From Gari tellinella (taxonomy: Eukaryota > Mollusca > Bivalvia > Cardiida > Psammobiidae): DNA of 64,000 nucleotides. The stretch spans positions 68,204,158 through 68,268,157 of the forward strand of contig OV277864.1 in NCBI GenBank assembly GCA_922989275.2, in the 5' to 3' direction. The translations under genes were made by a program, and so were the position numbers. The notes beneath the pieces are model-generated. The model ran no database searches and was not told the origin of the DNA. It saw only the letters and a list, made by a program, of their open reading frames with translations. Below are positions 42,113 to 54,063 of the stretch, in pieces (within the stretch, counting starts at the first letter, position 1; each line of letters begins with the position of its first letter).

Positions 42113-42365
42113 TTAGCCCTATACTCTAGAGATACACAATGTCATATTTACGCATTTAATTATCCATACCCTGAAGAAAGCACCGGTAATTCCAATTTAT
42201 ACAGTCAAGAAAGTGTATCATCAGAAATATTTTCTATATTCTTGAAGATGGTAGCTTAAAGCAGGTTGAATGTAAAGCAGAATGTGCCTTCAAGCACATT
42301 CTGCTTTACTTTCAACCTGCTTTATGTAGTCACCTGTCATTAAAACTAGAAACCAGTGAACATTC
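42113..42365 (-). mobile_element. Family 1 MITE, reverse, diverged
   Basis: CTTAGCCCTATACTCTAGAG ... hairpin GTGCCTTCAAGCAC near 42291 ... AAAACTAGAAACCAGTG. Confidence 0.7.
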
Positions 42366-42598
42366 CGTTAGAAGTGCCTTTTGACGCCTTAATATATTCC
42401 TCATAAACATATTTTCCATCTTCATTATACCTCGCCCTGAAACTGTCAATCTTTTCTTTATTTTCCAGACCTGCAGGGTCCATATTATACCCAGCATATT
42501 TCCCTTACCAACAGTGCAGGCCCTGTTTATGGATCTACATTGTCTGCGATGCCTAAGACCGTAGCCCCATGCATATAGGATCCTAGCCTACAACTTAC

Positions 42599-42747
42599 CA
42601 TCTGAACGGCAAGCATGAGGACTGTCTTGAGTGAGAACTTCCTGTCACAGAGATCAAACAGGTCCTCCAGGCTTGGGCCCAACAACTCCAGTACCAGGGC
42701 ATTGTACTTGCCACATGGACCAAAGTAATACACATTTGGCACTCCCT
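42599..42747 (-). CDS. CSNK1G: CK1-gamma exon B (hinge region)
   Basis: Internal exon of 149 nt on the minus strand. Two leading bases complete a Glu codon with exon A, then 49 codons follow, beginning [20 protein letters not shown] and ending [30 protein letters not shown] is the CK1 hinge and start of the C-lobe, where ATP adenine contacts and the gatekeeper lie. The acceptor has a good pyrimidine tract ending TATTTTCAG; the donor is CAGATG/GTAAGT at 42598-42597. It ends in phase 0. The start Met seen when the open frame is extended upstream is in intron. Exon A is 20.7 kb upstream and exon C 22.8 kb downstream, the two largest introns visible, both swollen by transposons. Confidence 0.95.
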
Positions 42748-42934
42748 CTGAAAATACAGAAAACACGACATTGTAAAAGAAGGCATTAGACTCTCCACCA
42801 TAGCCAAAGAGAAAAATAATCTACATTATTCTTCTTTTCCAGTTTAATCGAAAACAAAAAGCAAATACATTGCAATAAAATATTGAAAAGGACAACTTGT
42901 TGACAGTTTTGACCTTTTATTATAAGCTGAGTGG

Positions 42935-43010
42935 CTAACAGTTCAGAGCCAGATCAGATGCTGCCCGGTTACCCGGCGTCTGATCTGGATCCAAACCATT
43001 TGCACATCAA
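42935..43010. repeat. CAGTGGAGAA-family hairpin core
   Basis: AACAGTTCAGAGCCAGATCA, GATGCTGCCCGGTTACCCGG, CGTCTGATCTGGATCCAAAC; the CACGTTTATTGGAAAAG block follows. Outer ends missing. Confidence 0.55.
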
Positions 43011-43429
43011 ATGGTAGTTTTTAGCGTAAACACGTTTATTGGAAAAGAAAAACACATTGTTTACCAAACTAACCAATCAATATATTGGTGCAAAAGAGTA
43101 GCTTCTTGTTATCAATCTTTCTGAATTTTCGTTTGAATAATATCACACACATTTGGAATTGAGATTTCAATTATAATTGACATTGAAAACAATTCTTTCG
43201 TCTGGTTAAAATTCAATCTTCAAAAGTTGTAAAACAACTTTGTGGCTCTGAAAACCAGCAGTGAAAACATTTTGGATCCAGATCTTGCCCCACAAAACCT
43301 AGGACCAAAGAAAACTTCATGTTCTCTTTATCACTTGGATATAATTTCTTCAACAATAAGATTTTTTTTGACATATATAAATTTCAGCTCACATTTTAAG
43401 CTGATGGCTTTTTTTCTCTTTGCACACTA

Positions 43430-43622
43430 GCAGCAGAATTGCGATTATCTGTGCAAACTGTTTGGATCCTGATGAGATGCCGCATTATGCGGCATCTCAT
43501 CAGGATCCACACAGGTTGAAACCCTGACCAAGTTTTAAAAAAGAAATTTTGAACATTCTATTCTCAAAACAGTAGCAGACCACAATTGTTGCAGTCGAAA
43601 AAATTACCCAGCAGGCAAAGAG
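43430..43622 (+). mobile_element. Family 3 relative
   Basis: Hairpin TTTGGATCCTGATGAGATGC, CGCATTATGCGG centred at 43485, then CAGTAGCAGACCACAATTGT and CCAGCAGGCAAAGAG. Confidence 0.7.
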
Positions 43623-43630
43623 TAAGCATG

Positions 43631-43884
43631 TATAACCCATTACCCCTTAAAAACGCCTTTTTACGCCTCTTACTTATTCCTCCACTGATGAAAAAAGTTC
43701 CAGTTTATACACCAAAGAATATGCACCAAAAGAATTTTTTTTTCCATATCCTAGAAGATGGTAGCTTAAAGCAGGCTGAAAGTAAAGCAGAATGTGCCTT
43801 AAGGCACATTCTGCTTTACTTTCAACCTGCTTTAAGTGGTCACCTGTTTTCGAAGCAAGAAATAGGCTAAGAGGTAATGGGATA
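43631..43884 (-). mobile_element. Family 1 MITE, reverse orientation
   Basis: TATAACCCATTACCCCTTAA ... perfect hairpin near 43802 ... GAGGTAATGGGATAA. Confidence 0.82.
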
Positions 43885-44179
43885 AACAACTGTTGTTTTT
43901 TCAAGCCGCAATGTTGCTTCTCAATAATTATTCTTTCTGACCTAAATTTCATCTAAAACTATCCTCAAAAGACTAAACAGGTTTCCAAATAGAGCTACAA
44001 TGAAGCTTTCTTTAAATTCAGTCAATTGATTTTACTGAGACCCATGCATTTTTCTGATAGAACATGGAAAACAATCTCATCTTAGAGGCCACAAAATTGT
44101 CTGACATAAAACCAATCCACTACAATATAATAAACATGAAATATGACTCATAGCTAAAACGAATCCAGTAAATTCCCTC

Positions 44180-44365
44180 TACAACAACAATTAAGTTGTT
44201 TAACTAGTTGGTGTTTAAGGCAGGTGGCTGCTTAATGAAAGATGAAAGTAAAACAAAAAGATTTTTTTTTTTTTACTTTTATCTTGCTTTAAGTTGCAAA
44301 CTGTCTATTGTTCAATTAGTCTTGACTTTTAAGTCCTCATAATAGAGGGTTTTTACTGCAATTCA
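44180..44365. mobile_element. Pogo-like MITE, decayed
   Basis: CTACAACAACAATTAAGTTG, GTTTAAGGCAGGTGGCTGCT ... hairpin disrupted by a T run ... CATAATAGAGGGTTTTTACTG. Confidence 0.55.
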
Positions 44366-45126
44366 AATTTGTTAAATTCTCGTCTTAGCTAAACCTGAGA
44401 TGTTATGACATATAAATCCTATGTTGTGACTCCTCATTAGAACCACATCTTTGGGACAGTTCTAAAGAGTACCAAATAATTGTAACATATAGGATTTGGT
44501 TGAGAAATTCAGGGGAAAATACTCTTCTTTTTTTAAAAGGGGATGGGGGTGGAGGGGAGAGGGGAGAGGGGTCCCATGATTGTTTCTAATCTGTGGTCCT
44601 ATGACTCTTAATATGCTATTGTTTAGTATTGACATTGTTGCAGATGAACTTGAGTGTACCATAGTAATTAGCATAATAGATTGGATCCAGATCGGACACT
44701 GATATCGAAGTTGTCTAGTCTTGCAATTGGTAAGATATCGTATCACCTGTAAATTAAACAATGGTTTTTACTTCTACACAAACAGATATTATCAGTGTTT
44801 AAACCCTTGCAATGCTAAAGTTTCAAACAGACTCATTCTTTACCTGATTAATTACAACTTTATACTGTTGCTAAAGGGGTGTGCACACAAAATATTTGAA
44901 AGTAAGACAAACAGTGCAGACCCAGCCCTCTGAAATGAGTCTACACTGTTTGCAAAAGATCAATATATCCAGGTCCTGGCAATTGCAGCGCTGTAGGCCA
45001 CATGTTTCTGTGATTTGATTTTTCCAACTATCTGGAATACAGCCAAGCATGTGTTGCACTACCCATTCAAAGATCAAGGAACACACAATCCTCATGCAGC
45101 CCTTTTAATCAATTTTTTCATGTTTT

Positions 45127-45378
45127 TTAACCCATTACCCCATAGCCTGTTTCTAGTTTTGATGATAGTTGACCGCTTAAAGTAGGTTGAAAGTAAAGCA
45201 GAATGAGCCTTATGGCACATTCTGCTTTACCTTCAACCTGCTTTAAGCTACCATCTGCTAGAATATAGAGTAGATTTCTTTCGAAATATATTCATAACCC
45301 CATAAATTAAAACTTATTTCTTAAGTGGAGGAATAAATTAAGGGCGTAAAATGGCGTATTTATGGGGTAATGGGTTAA
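45127..45378 (+). mobile_element. Family 1 MITE, forward orientation
   Basis: TTAACCCATTACCCCATAGC ... hairpin near 45213 ... TTATGGGGTAATGGGTTAA; 252 bp with both TTAAs. Confidence 0.87.
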
Positions 45379-45508
45379 TGGAATATTCCACTTTTAAAAT
45401 GCAACCAATTTATGCTGTTAACAATTAATTTGGGCTGGTTCTTTTTTAGAAAATGTTTCATGAAAATAAAATTAAAACAAACAGTGCAGACTCTGATCAG
45501 AGGGCTCC

Positions 45509-45744
45509 TTAACCCCTAGCCCCATAAATATGCCACACCTTTTATTTATTCCTGCACTGAAGAAAATTGTTCCAATTTAAACCGTCACAAATCTATACCC
45601 ATAGGAAAGTTTTCAATACCTAAGCAGATGGTAACTAAAAGCAGGCTGAAAGTAAAACAGATCAAGCATTAAAGCTCATTCAGCTTTCAGTGGTTCGACA
45701 TCTTCAAAACTAGAAACAACATATGCCATGGGTTATGGGAATAA
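45509..45744 (-). mobile_element. Family 1 MITE at the centre of a Family 2 hairpin
   Basis: Left host arm CTGATCAGAGGGCTCC/TTAA; right host arm ATAA/GGGGCCCTCT. The element reads CCCCTAGCCCCATAAATATG ... GGTTATGGGA; its own hairpin is decayed. The target was the dyad of the host palindrome. Confidence 0.78.
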
Positions 45745-45769
45745 GGGGCCCTCTAATATTATTAGCAGC

Positions 45770-45916
45770 TATACACAGCCTGCTTTAAGCTACTTTCTGC
45801 TAGGATGCAGGAAATATTTCTTGTATTGCCCATTCATTACTGTCCTTAGAACTATTTTCTTCAGTGGGGGAATTATTTAAATGCGTAAAAAAGGCATATG
45901 GAGTAAAGGGTTAAGC
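45770..45916 (+). mobile_element. Family 1 right half
   Basis: CAGCCTGCTTTAAGCTACTT ... TCTTCAGTGGGGGAATTATT ... ATGGAGTAAAGGGTTAA. Confidence 0.65.
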
Positions 45917-46089
45917 AACCACCTGTCTTTGTGTATCTTCATTGAATGGTCACCGATAATGTGAGGTTTATCTACTGAATTTTTGATGACCTGCAGAGGA
46001 ACCTCAAGGGCTTAGCAGTTAAGCTGCTTGCCTAAATGTAACACATGGTATTCAATCTCAGATTTCCTCCTGTCTTTTGGCTGAGACTT

Positions 46090-46245
46090 TTAACCCATTA
46101 CTCCATAGATATGAATTTTTACGCATTTTTTTTATTAAAATTATCGGCTGTAGAAAATTGTTCCAATTCATACAGTTAAGAATATGATCGTAAGAAGTAT
46201 TTTCTTTATTCTAGCATGTGGTGACTTAAAGCAGGCTGAAAGGAG
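46090..46245 (-). mobile_element. Family 1 left part, reverse
   Basis: TTAACCCATTACTCCATAGA ... GTGGTGACTTAAAGCAGGCT, then cut off. Confidence 0.65.
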
Positions 46246-46502
46246 GAATAGAACATAAAATCCAAAACAAGGCCAATCTAAACTATTAAGTATTAACCTT
46301 TTCCTTGTCAGAAGCGCCTCTGGACATGTCAGCTCTATATATAGGCATGTATGACCAAAAATAGCAACATCATGCCTGATTACTAAATTAAGCATTTTAT
46401 CGCAGAAAATAGATCTCTTCCATTTATTGATGGTTGTGTGCAATTTCTTTCCATTTGATGAGCAGATAATACCCTTTCACTCCTCATTATTCAATTTAAT
46501 GC

Positions 46503-46750
46503 TTAACCCATTACCCCATAGCCTGTTTCTAGTATTGAAGACAGTTGACCACTTAAAGCAGGTTGAAAGTAAAGCAGAATGTGCCTTAAGGCACATTCTG
46601 CTTTACTTTCAGCCTGCTTTAAACTACTATCTGCTATGATATAGAAATATTTCTTATTTTACATAAATTATTCATGACTGTATAAATTGGAATTTTTTCT
46701 TTGGCGGAAGAATAAATTAAAAGCGTAAAAAGGCATGTTAATGGGGTTAA
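46503..46750 (+). mobile_element. Family 1 MITE, forward orientation
   Basis: TTAACCCATTACCCCATAGC ... perfect hairpin near 46586 ... AGGCATGTTAATGGGGTTAA. A mariner-type hairpin (TAAAGCAGG/AAAGTA) follows directly. Confidence 0.85.
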
Positions 46751-47726
46751 TGCAGGGCATCTGACTGAACAAAAGTACAGCAGAATGCAGGAGCTTTCTG
46801 CTTTACTTTTGTCCTGCTTTAACCATTCATATATCTTTATAAGATATCCCTGTTTCAAAGAATGCTCATTTTACAAAGTTTATGTTTAGAGCGTTACATT
46901 CATATCAGAGAATTTTCAGAGCCAAAAATTTAAAACCTCTTGAATTTAAAACTTGAAAATTTTCAATGTGCCCCAGTATACCACATCTCTGAAACAGATG
47001 ACATTTTCTGATGTTGAAAATTTGAAAATGAGGTCAGGGTTTATCAGTTACCATCCAGGTTATTGTTGCAACATGTTTTTGACATGGATTAAATCTACTG
47101 TTCCTATAGGCCTTAGTCCATGTTCTGATTAAGCAGTAGGGTCTTTATCTTAATCCAGGTTGTTAACCCCATGAGTGTAAGGGAAACAGGTCTATAAATG
47201 AAATTAACTCATTCCTCCTTGAAATTTGAAATGGACAATTCCATTTTCCAATTTATAAGGCTAGTCCACTTTTTTAGGGATTTTTTTATACAATATGTTG
47301 CATAATGTACAGTGCCTTCTGTGATTCATGTTCAAGACTTCCTAGGTGGGAACTGTTTTCAATAGTGGTACAAATAATTAGAGACATAAAAGGGTGTATT
47401 TATGGAGTAATGGGTTGTCTAATACCAGTCACTTCAATGATTCTTCAATGAATGGCCGCTTCAACATAGTCTCAATTGACATACTATCAAATACTTTTAC
47501 CATCTACTACGTAACTAGGATATAAAGCATATTTTTTATGGTGCATAATTCAAGAATGTATAAAGTGGAACTATTTTCTTCAGTGCAGATATAGATTAAA
47601 GACATAAAAGTGTATTTATGGAGTAATGGGTTATTACCCTCAAACTGAAATTAAGCACTTCTAAGAAGTACAATGGAAACATCCATTCAGGCATTCACAG
47701 GTTGTTCTGGTTAGACAATCCCATAA

Positions 47727-47919
47727 CAGGGCTCCAGATAAGAGGGAGTAAACGAAACAAATATAATGTTTTATCACTCATTTCAGCACCAAATCCTATG
47801 GTGTGACTACTAATTAGAATCGTCTCGAAGAGACGATTCTATTGAGTAGTGACACCATAGGGTTAAATGCAAGAATAAAGATTTTAGTTTTTGAAATACT
47901 CCAATTATCTTGAGCCCTC
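47727..47919. mobile_element. CAGGGCTCC-end hairpin MITE
   Basis: CAGGGCTCCAGATAAGAGGG ... ATTATCTTGAGCCCTC; CCATAA occurs on both sides. Hairpin ATCGTCTCGAAGAGACGAT near 47829. Confidence 0.85.
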
Positions 47920-48760
47920 CCATAACAGCTGATAAGGCTAAAATCAGACAGCATGTGGAAGGGCTTATCGTTTACAGAGATCTGCCATCGGAGATAGTGT
48001 GTCTGGCTGATTATGTCGTTATTGAATTAATACCAAAAGAGATCCTCTTAATGGTTTTCTAACACAATCTGTACAGAAGCCCCAATGTGCATGAAGATAG
48101 TTCAAACTCATCCAGACAAACTTCTAACAAACACGCTGCCACTAACAATTAACTCAATAATACAACCCTGGCTTAACCATTTCTATGCTAGAAAGAACCT
48201 GTTGATAGTTGACAAACAGAGTAGACCCTGATCAGAGGGCACCTAAGGACCTTAAAGACATCCCTAGATGACCTTTCGATCATTACGCCTTGCCAGACAA
48301 TTTCCTTGCAATAATCATGGATCTTATGGACATGTCGCTAGCAAAGAACCATTGAAGCTTCTCGTGTGAGACTCTACCTTTATATTTGATAGTTTGGTTA
48401 GAAATAACCATTGAAAATCACTAGAGCATGTGTATAATCTGGACCTCACCAGGTAAACTAAGATTGTGCTGCACATTATTTGACGGTTACATTGACACCT
48501 CCAGAACAATGGGGTGGTGGTCCCTCAATGGACTGAGGAAAAGTCTTTAAGGATACTGAAAATTTCACATTTATGGATGTTTACACATCTATTGGCTAAT
48601 GTGACACACCAGAAAGAGGGGAGCGGATACAGAAAACCCAGGCGCGATATGGGAGCATTCTGCATAATTACTTTCCTGCATTAAGCAACCACCTTTACTT
48701 AAGACTAAATATGTGTCTTATATTGAGTGGCTACCTAATACAGTACTTAGTGAGTACAGA

Positions 48761-50136
48761 TTAACCCATTACCTCATAAAAACGCCTTTTTACGCCTTCA
48801 CTTTATTTCTTCACTGAAGAAAATAGTTCCAATTACCCCATAGCTGGTTTCTAGTTTTAAAGATAAGTGACAACTTAAAGCTACCATCTACTAAGATAAA
48901 GAAAATATTTCTGATGGTACATATTCATGATTGTATAAAGTGGAACTATATTCTTCAGTGGTGGAATAAATTAGAGGCGTATCAGGGCTCGAACTTCGTT
49001 CTTGCGAACTCGCAAAATGCGAGTGGAATTTTGAAAATGCGAGCTGAAAAATTCAGCACTTGAAAAAAATTGCGAGTGTATATTTTGATGTTCAGACATT
49101 CCAAAATGTAAGGTTAAATTGGTAAAGACGAACACAGTGTCTAACCCTTCTTTTAAATAATTATCGCCTTTCGCCCATTCTGTTCTTTTCGTATCTCGGC
49201 TATTTATAACTTCGGGAAACCCAGCACTTAACGCATGCGCAAGATTGATAGCCCGGCTTCATACGTACGAACGCTAAATCAGCATCAGAAAAAGGGGAAC
49301 CAGTCTATTAGCTAGTGACCACAAACTGCGAATGGCGAACTCAAATATCAACGTTTTCCAGTCAACTCGTCCTTCTAGCGTTTATAAACGGAAGGCTGAC
49401 GAGACATTTAAGGAAGAACAGCCGAACACAGGCTGAAAGCTTTCCCAAACCAAGTTACGAAACTCACGAAGTAAATTGTGCTTTATTGCTTTGTGCGAAA
49501 ATGGGTCGAACCACGGCATCGCTAAAAATGGTAGAAAGAAATGCACATCTTTCTCGAACATAATATTATGGACGATAGTGAAAGCGTTTTCGAAATATAG
49601 TGTACTGTCTGCCGACTGTCTTCACCGAAGATAAAAAAAATCATCCATAAACATCGAACTCTGAAAATATAACACGGTCCTTTCGCCCCCTTGACAAAAC
49701 GACCCAGCTACAAAGTTCAGCTATAGTCCGTATTTAATTAATCTGCAAACCTTGCTGTTTGAATGAAAATTGACTATATGGGATGGACTGCAAATAAAGA
49801 CTTATTTAAAGTTAAGAATAGTAACTGTACAGTACTGTACATATACAAAAAGACACACACTCTAGTTATTATTTTTTAAACTTTATTTACATGAGTAATC
49901 TAGCACAGAATGAGATACAGAATGAAAGTTCAACAAAGTAATGTTTATCTTATAATTTTGATCAAAATGATGTGAAACATCAATTTGTAGATAATCGTAT
50001 TGAAAAAGCAAGTTGGAACCTGGTTTTGCAAGTAGAAAATATGGGCACTTGCAAAAAAATGCAAGTGGGAAAAAATCTAAAGTTCATGCCCTGCGTATAA
50101 AGGCGTATTTATGGGGTAATGGCCCTAATGGGTTAA
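48761..50136 (+). mobile_element. Family 1 pieces split by a 1.1-kb hAT-like element
   Basis: 48761-48839 is a reverse left part; 48835-48982 is a forward copy lacking its hairpin (CTTAAAGCTACCATCTACTA ... AATTAGAGGCGTAT). It resumes at 50094 with CGTATAAAGGCGTATTTATG ... CCTAATGGGTTAA. Confidence 0.78.
48983..50093. mobile_element. 1.1-kb hAT-like element, 5-bp duplication CGTAT
   Basis: Ends CAGGGCTCGAACTTCG and TCTAAAGTTCATGCCCTG, flanked by CGTAT (48978-48982, 50094-50098). Subterminal copies of GCGAGTG/GCAAGTG face each other. At about 49333 a short plus-strand frame MANSNINVFQSTRPSSVYKR KADETFKEE runs to a stop; it has the look of a coding remnant but I recognise no domain. Confidence 0.85.
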
Positions 50137-50366
50137 CTGTACTCTGCATCTCATCCAAATCCAAGCTGTTTTTACTGTAAAAATGATCAACATACATGAT
50201 GATCAGGTTATAAGGCTAGTGCATGAATTTGTTTCTGGACAATCTTGTTTGCAAATCTGTACACACAATTGTGACATAGATTGTTCATGGTTTGTTATGT
50301 CAACACATCAGGTATTTATTAGCCTCAGTCCTGACTCACATTTCACTTTGCCTCAGATTGAATCTA

Positions 50367-50537
50367 CAGAGCTCCAGATAAGAGGGAGTAAACTGAACAA
50401 ATCCAACAATTTTTCACTTATTTCAGTACCAAATCCTATGGTGTTACTACTCATTTGGAGACGATTCTAATGAGTAGTGACACCATAGGGTTTAATGCAG
50501 AAATAGTTTTGAAACAGTCCCCTTATCTGGAGCTCTG
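50367..50537. mobile_element. CAGGGCTCC-end MITE with 5-bp duplication ATCTA
   Basis: CAGAGCTCCAGATAAGAGGG ... CCTTATCTGGAGCTCTG flanked by ATCTA (50362-50366, 50538-50542). One hairpin arm is shortened (TACTCATTTGGAGACGATT). Confidence 0.9.
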
Positions 50538-50647
50538 ATCTATTGTATGTCTTCTTTTCCAAAACAACACTGTACTTGGATCTAAAACATTTTACAATGT
50601 AAAAAGACCACAAATCTGTTAACAGTCACTGTCTAAGAATGCATAGG

Positions 50648-50840
50648 CAGGGCTCCAGATAAGAGGGAGTTAACTGCAGAAATCCAACATTTTCTCACTT
50701 ATTTTAGCATAAAATCCTATGGTGTTACTACTCATTAGAATCGTCTCTTCGAGACGATTCTAATGAGTAGTGACACCATAGGGTTTAAAGCAGAAATAAA
50801 GATTTTAGTTTTTGAAATACTCCCCTTATCTGGAGCCCTG
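50648..50840. mobile_element. CAGGGCTCC-end MITE with 5-bp duplication ATAGG
   Basis: 193 bp, CAGGGCTCCAGATAAGAGGG ... CCTTATCTGGAGCCCTG flanked by ATAGG (50643-50647, 50841-50845). Perfect hairpin ATCGTCTCTTCGAGACGAT near 50749. Best reference copy. Confidence 0.93.
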
Positions 50841-51038
50841 ATAGGATCTATCTATCCAATGTATGTACAAATTACAAGTCGTTAATGGTTTATTAACATG
50901 GCGATTGGCTAGAAAGTTAAGCACACCCAGGAAATATAATGCCTTTGTTTGTCCATCACCGCTAAAACAAACAAAAGCAGCATTTGGTCGTGATACTGAG
51001 TTCAACCTCAATCTGAAGATGAAGAGAACAAGTTTTCG

Positions 51039-51380
51039 TAACCTATTACCCCAAAGCCTGTTTCTGGTTTGAAGACTGTATGGTGGCGACTTTAAGCAGG
51101 CTGAACGTAAGGCAGAATGAACCTTAAGGTGCATTATACTTAACTTTCAGCCTGCTTTAATCCGTTACCCCGTAAATATGACTTTTTATGCCTTTAATTT
51201 ACTTCTTGATTGAAGAAAATAGTTCCATTTTATATAGTTATGAATATACACAATCAGAAATATCTTAGCTGATGATAGCTTAAAGCAGATTGAAGGTAAA
51301 GCAGAATGCACCTTAAGGGACATTCTGCTTTACTTTCAATATGCTTTAAGTGGTCAACTCTCTGCATATTCATTTTAAAC
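51039..51380. mobile_element. Reverse Family 1 piece inserted in a forward Family 1 copy
   Basis: Forward copy GTAACCTATTACCCCAAAGC ... CAGCCTGCTTTAA (51157-51160), then TCCGTTACCCCGTAAATATG starts a reverse copy with hairpin near 51318 that breaks off at AAGTGGTCAACTCTCTG. Confidence 0.65.
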
Positions 51381-51919
51381 TATACTGTTTAATGCAGGAT
51401 AAAAGTAATGCAGAAAGCCCAATACAAGTCGGACTGACATTGTACCGGTATACATGTTTACATATTACACTGGTATAAACATATTTGTCAAGTTTGTTCA
51501 TCACTATTTGAGAATATGATTAGGGACATTAAAGCTACAAGGATTTGTATCAATGTACATAGATGTATTGCAGAGTATAATCACAGTTAATACAGACTGT
51601 TTGGCTTGAACTTTCAATGACAAGTGTTAACATTCCATGTTTATTTCCTTCATGACAAGATCTTACAGGACTAGATTTTACCCACGACCTGCCAAGCAAG
51701 ACCGGACCTGATTTAATTTTGCAAATACAGTGTTCCCTCCCTACAACGGCCCTCCCAATAACGACTCCCTCCTTACAACGACCCTTGCCGCAGTTCCCAT
51801 AACAGGACAATTATGCCTAAAGCTTTTACTGCTGCAATATCGTCTGCTTAAAATTGTTGTCTGCTGTTTTTCTCAAAGTACATAACGGACATTTTGACAG
51901 AAACAACATAATGTCTAGG

Positions 51920-51975
51920 GACAAACAGCTTGAATCCAGATGTCTGATCTGGATTGAAGCTGTTTGCAAAGGTAA
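51920..51975. repeat. Family 3-type hairpin, shortened
   Basis: GACAAACAGCTTGAATCCAG, ATGTCTGATCTGGATTGAAG, CTGTTTG. Surrounding TTGTTGTCTGCTGTTTTTCT, AAAGTACATAA match the 38790 copy in reverse. Confidence 0.6.
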
Positions 51976-52227
51976 GCCAATTTCCCTCCCGATAACGACT
52001 CCCTCCGTACAACGAACTCAATTGTTGTCTCCAATTGGGTGTCGTTGTAGAGAGGGATTGCTGTAGTTTGGATCCAAAACATTTATAATCCTCAACAGCA
52101 ATCTGTTCCATTAATGCATTAATATTGCGGGAAATTAAAGGTGCAGATTCTGATCAGGAATCCTCTGATCTGGGTCTACTGTTTGTAAATGATGTATACA
52201 TACTTGCTTCCAGGACAGTATGGGTTG

Positions 52228-52536
52228 TTAACCCATTTCTCCATGAATACACCCCTTTTGCTTCCTACTATTTCTACACTTAAACCTGCTTTAACTGGTA
52301 ATCATTCTTTAACTTTAACCTTTTTACGCCTTAAACTTAAGAAAATAGTTTTTATTCATACAGTTATGAATATATGTTAAGAAAGAAATCTATTCTATTT
52401 TCTAGCCGATGGTAGCTTAAAGCAGGCTGAAAGTAAAGCAGAATGTGCCTTAAGGCACATTCTGCTTTACTTTCAACCTGCTTTAAGTGGTCATCTGTCC
52501 TCAAAACTAGAAACAGGCTATGGGGTAATGGGTTAA
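52228..52536 (-). mobile_element. Family 1 MITE, reverse, with extra left sequence
   Basis: TTAACCCATTTCTCCATGAA, about 50 bp of extra sequence, CCTTTTTACGCCTTAAACTT ... perfect hairpin near 52455 ... CTATGGGGTAATGGGTTAA. Confidence 0.82.
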
Positions 52537-53601
52537 GGCAAGAAACAGTCTTACTGTCTATGGGGTAATGTATTTAAGATACTTATATGGAAGAAAAGAA
52601 AAATGTGTCAAAGTAACCATTATGTGGAGGAAAGCAGAAATTATAAATAGTTGCATGTGATGATCACCCTACATGTTGTTTAGCAAGTTTTTGATCTCCC
52701 GCAGTCATATCAATTACGCATAGACACACCCTCTTTTGGCAATAGCAAAATCAATAGCGACTGGCAGGCAACCGATACATTTCTTCCTACACTATATGGC
52801 TGTAAATGGCTGCAAGCCTAATATACTCTTCCTAACCTTTCTCCAACTAATATGATTAGATATGTAACTCTGCAACAGACTAGAAAATATTCATCATGAT
52901 ACTTATTCTTTATCATTACTGTATAAATTGCAACAATTTTTTCCAGTGGAGATATAAATTAAAGGTGTAACAAGGAATGTCACAGAAGTGTGACAAATGC
53001 CCCCTAACTGACTTCTTGTCCATACCCATGTCCTTGACCCTGTGACCTTGACCTTTAACCCATGAACACAGGAGTTGAACTCGACACATCATCTTTGTTT
53101 GGTGAAATTTATTTTGAAATACAATGTACATTCAAGATAAAAATGACCGGACACAAACTTGTGACAGACCAATGGACAAACAGACAGAAGGATGGACGAA
53201 CAATGCGATTACTTCGGTGGCATAAAAATGCGTTACTATGGAGAAATAGTCCAGGATCAGACAGCCCCTGGAGGAACTGTCTTCAGGCTTTACATGTTTT
53301 CCTAACAGAATCTGCCATCTGAGTTGGCACTCTTTCAAGGCAAATTTTCCTTTTCCTTATCTAATTACCAATGTAATAGTTCAGATGATAAACGTTTCGT
53401 AGCGAGCAGAGTTTCATGTATAAATATTCAACAGGAGATGCGTTTATGCAATCCACAAATCTAAAATAATTTAAAAAGTTAATTCAAAGCTTTCTGGATT
53501 TCTTTTCTCTTTGGGTTTACCAGCTACCTGTATTTAAAGATCTCCATACCTGATAATTATCACTAGTCTGTCTAACCAGGTGTGGCTGCAGACACTGTGT
53601 A

Positions 53602-53800
53602 TAACCCTTTCCCCAATAGAAGCCCCTTTATACAGTCAAAAACATGTACCACAAGAAACATTTTCTATCTAGCATATGGTAGCTAAGCAGGCTGAAGTAA
53701 AGCAGAATGCGCCTTAAGGCGCATTCTGCTTTAATTTCAACCTGCTTTAAGTGTTCACCTGTCTTCAAAACAAGAATCAGGCCATGAGGTAATGGGTTAA
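53602..53800 (-). mobile_element. Family 1 MITE, reverse, shortened
   Basis: ATAACCCTTTCCCCAATAGA ... GCGCCTTAAGGCGC near 53716 ... ATGAGGTAATGGGTTAA. Confidence 0.8.
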
Positions 53801-54063
53801 ATGAGGGTAATTAGTCAGGTGGGTGTCTAGTATGGCTACCATCACAATGATTAATCAGCTGGTACAGTACTGTACCTTTGACACCAGGTACATTGTCTGC
53901 ATATTGTATAACTTCCTGCAACATGCTGGAGCAGACAGTGCATGACATAGGAGCAGGCCACAACTGTGGGTTACACTAATCACTATGTGCAGAATCTGTA
54001 CAGCCCATGTACAAGGCATGCTGGTCTGCTGGACTTTCACCCTTTTATTCATAGTTATTGCCT

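Larger units (their letters stand above)
19791..42598 (-). other. Intron between exons B and C (22.8 kb)
   Basis: Bounded by GTAAGT after exon B and TTTTTCAG before exon C on the minus strand. I found no exon inside it and the reading frame joins directly across it. It contains the 855-bp hAT-like element at 21476-22330, the foldback at 25638-25776, the SINE/hAT nest at 31400-32985 and many MITEs. Stretches where I see nothing recognisable include 22340-22680, 23400-23640, 29000-29300, 38000-38560 and 39290-39560. An open frame of 125 codons at 23945-24322 (plus) matches nothing I know and runs into a Family 2 repeat, so I do not call it. Confidence 0.85.

Noticed and set aside
42595..42807. 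Alternative frame over exon B ([20 protein letters not shown]...)
   Set aside because: It overlaps exon B out of frame; the CK1-gamma frame is the one conserved and spliced.
43586..43952. Recurrent short proteins with SKAECALRHILLYFQPAL on both strands across the window
   Set aside because: They are translations of the Family 1 hairpin, which reads open in several frames and appears in dozens of copies; there is no sign of selection or a gene structure.
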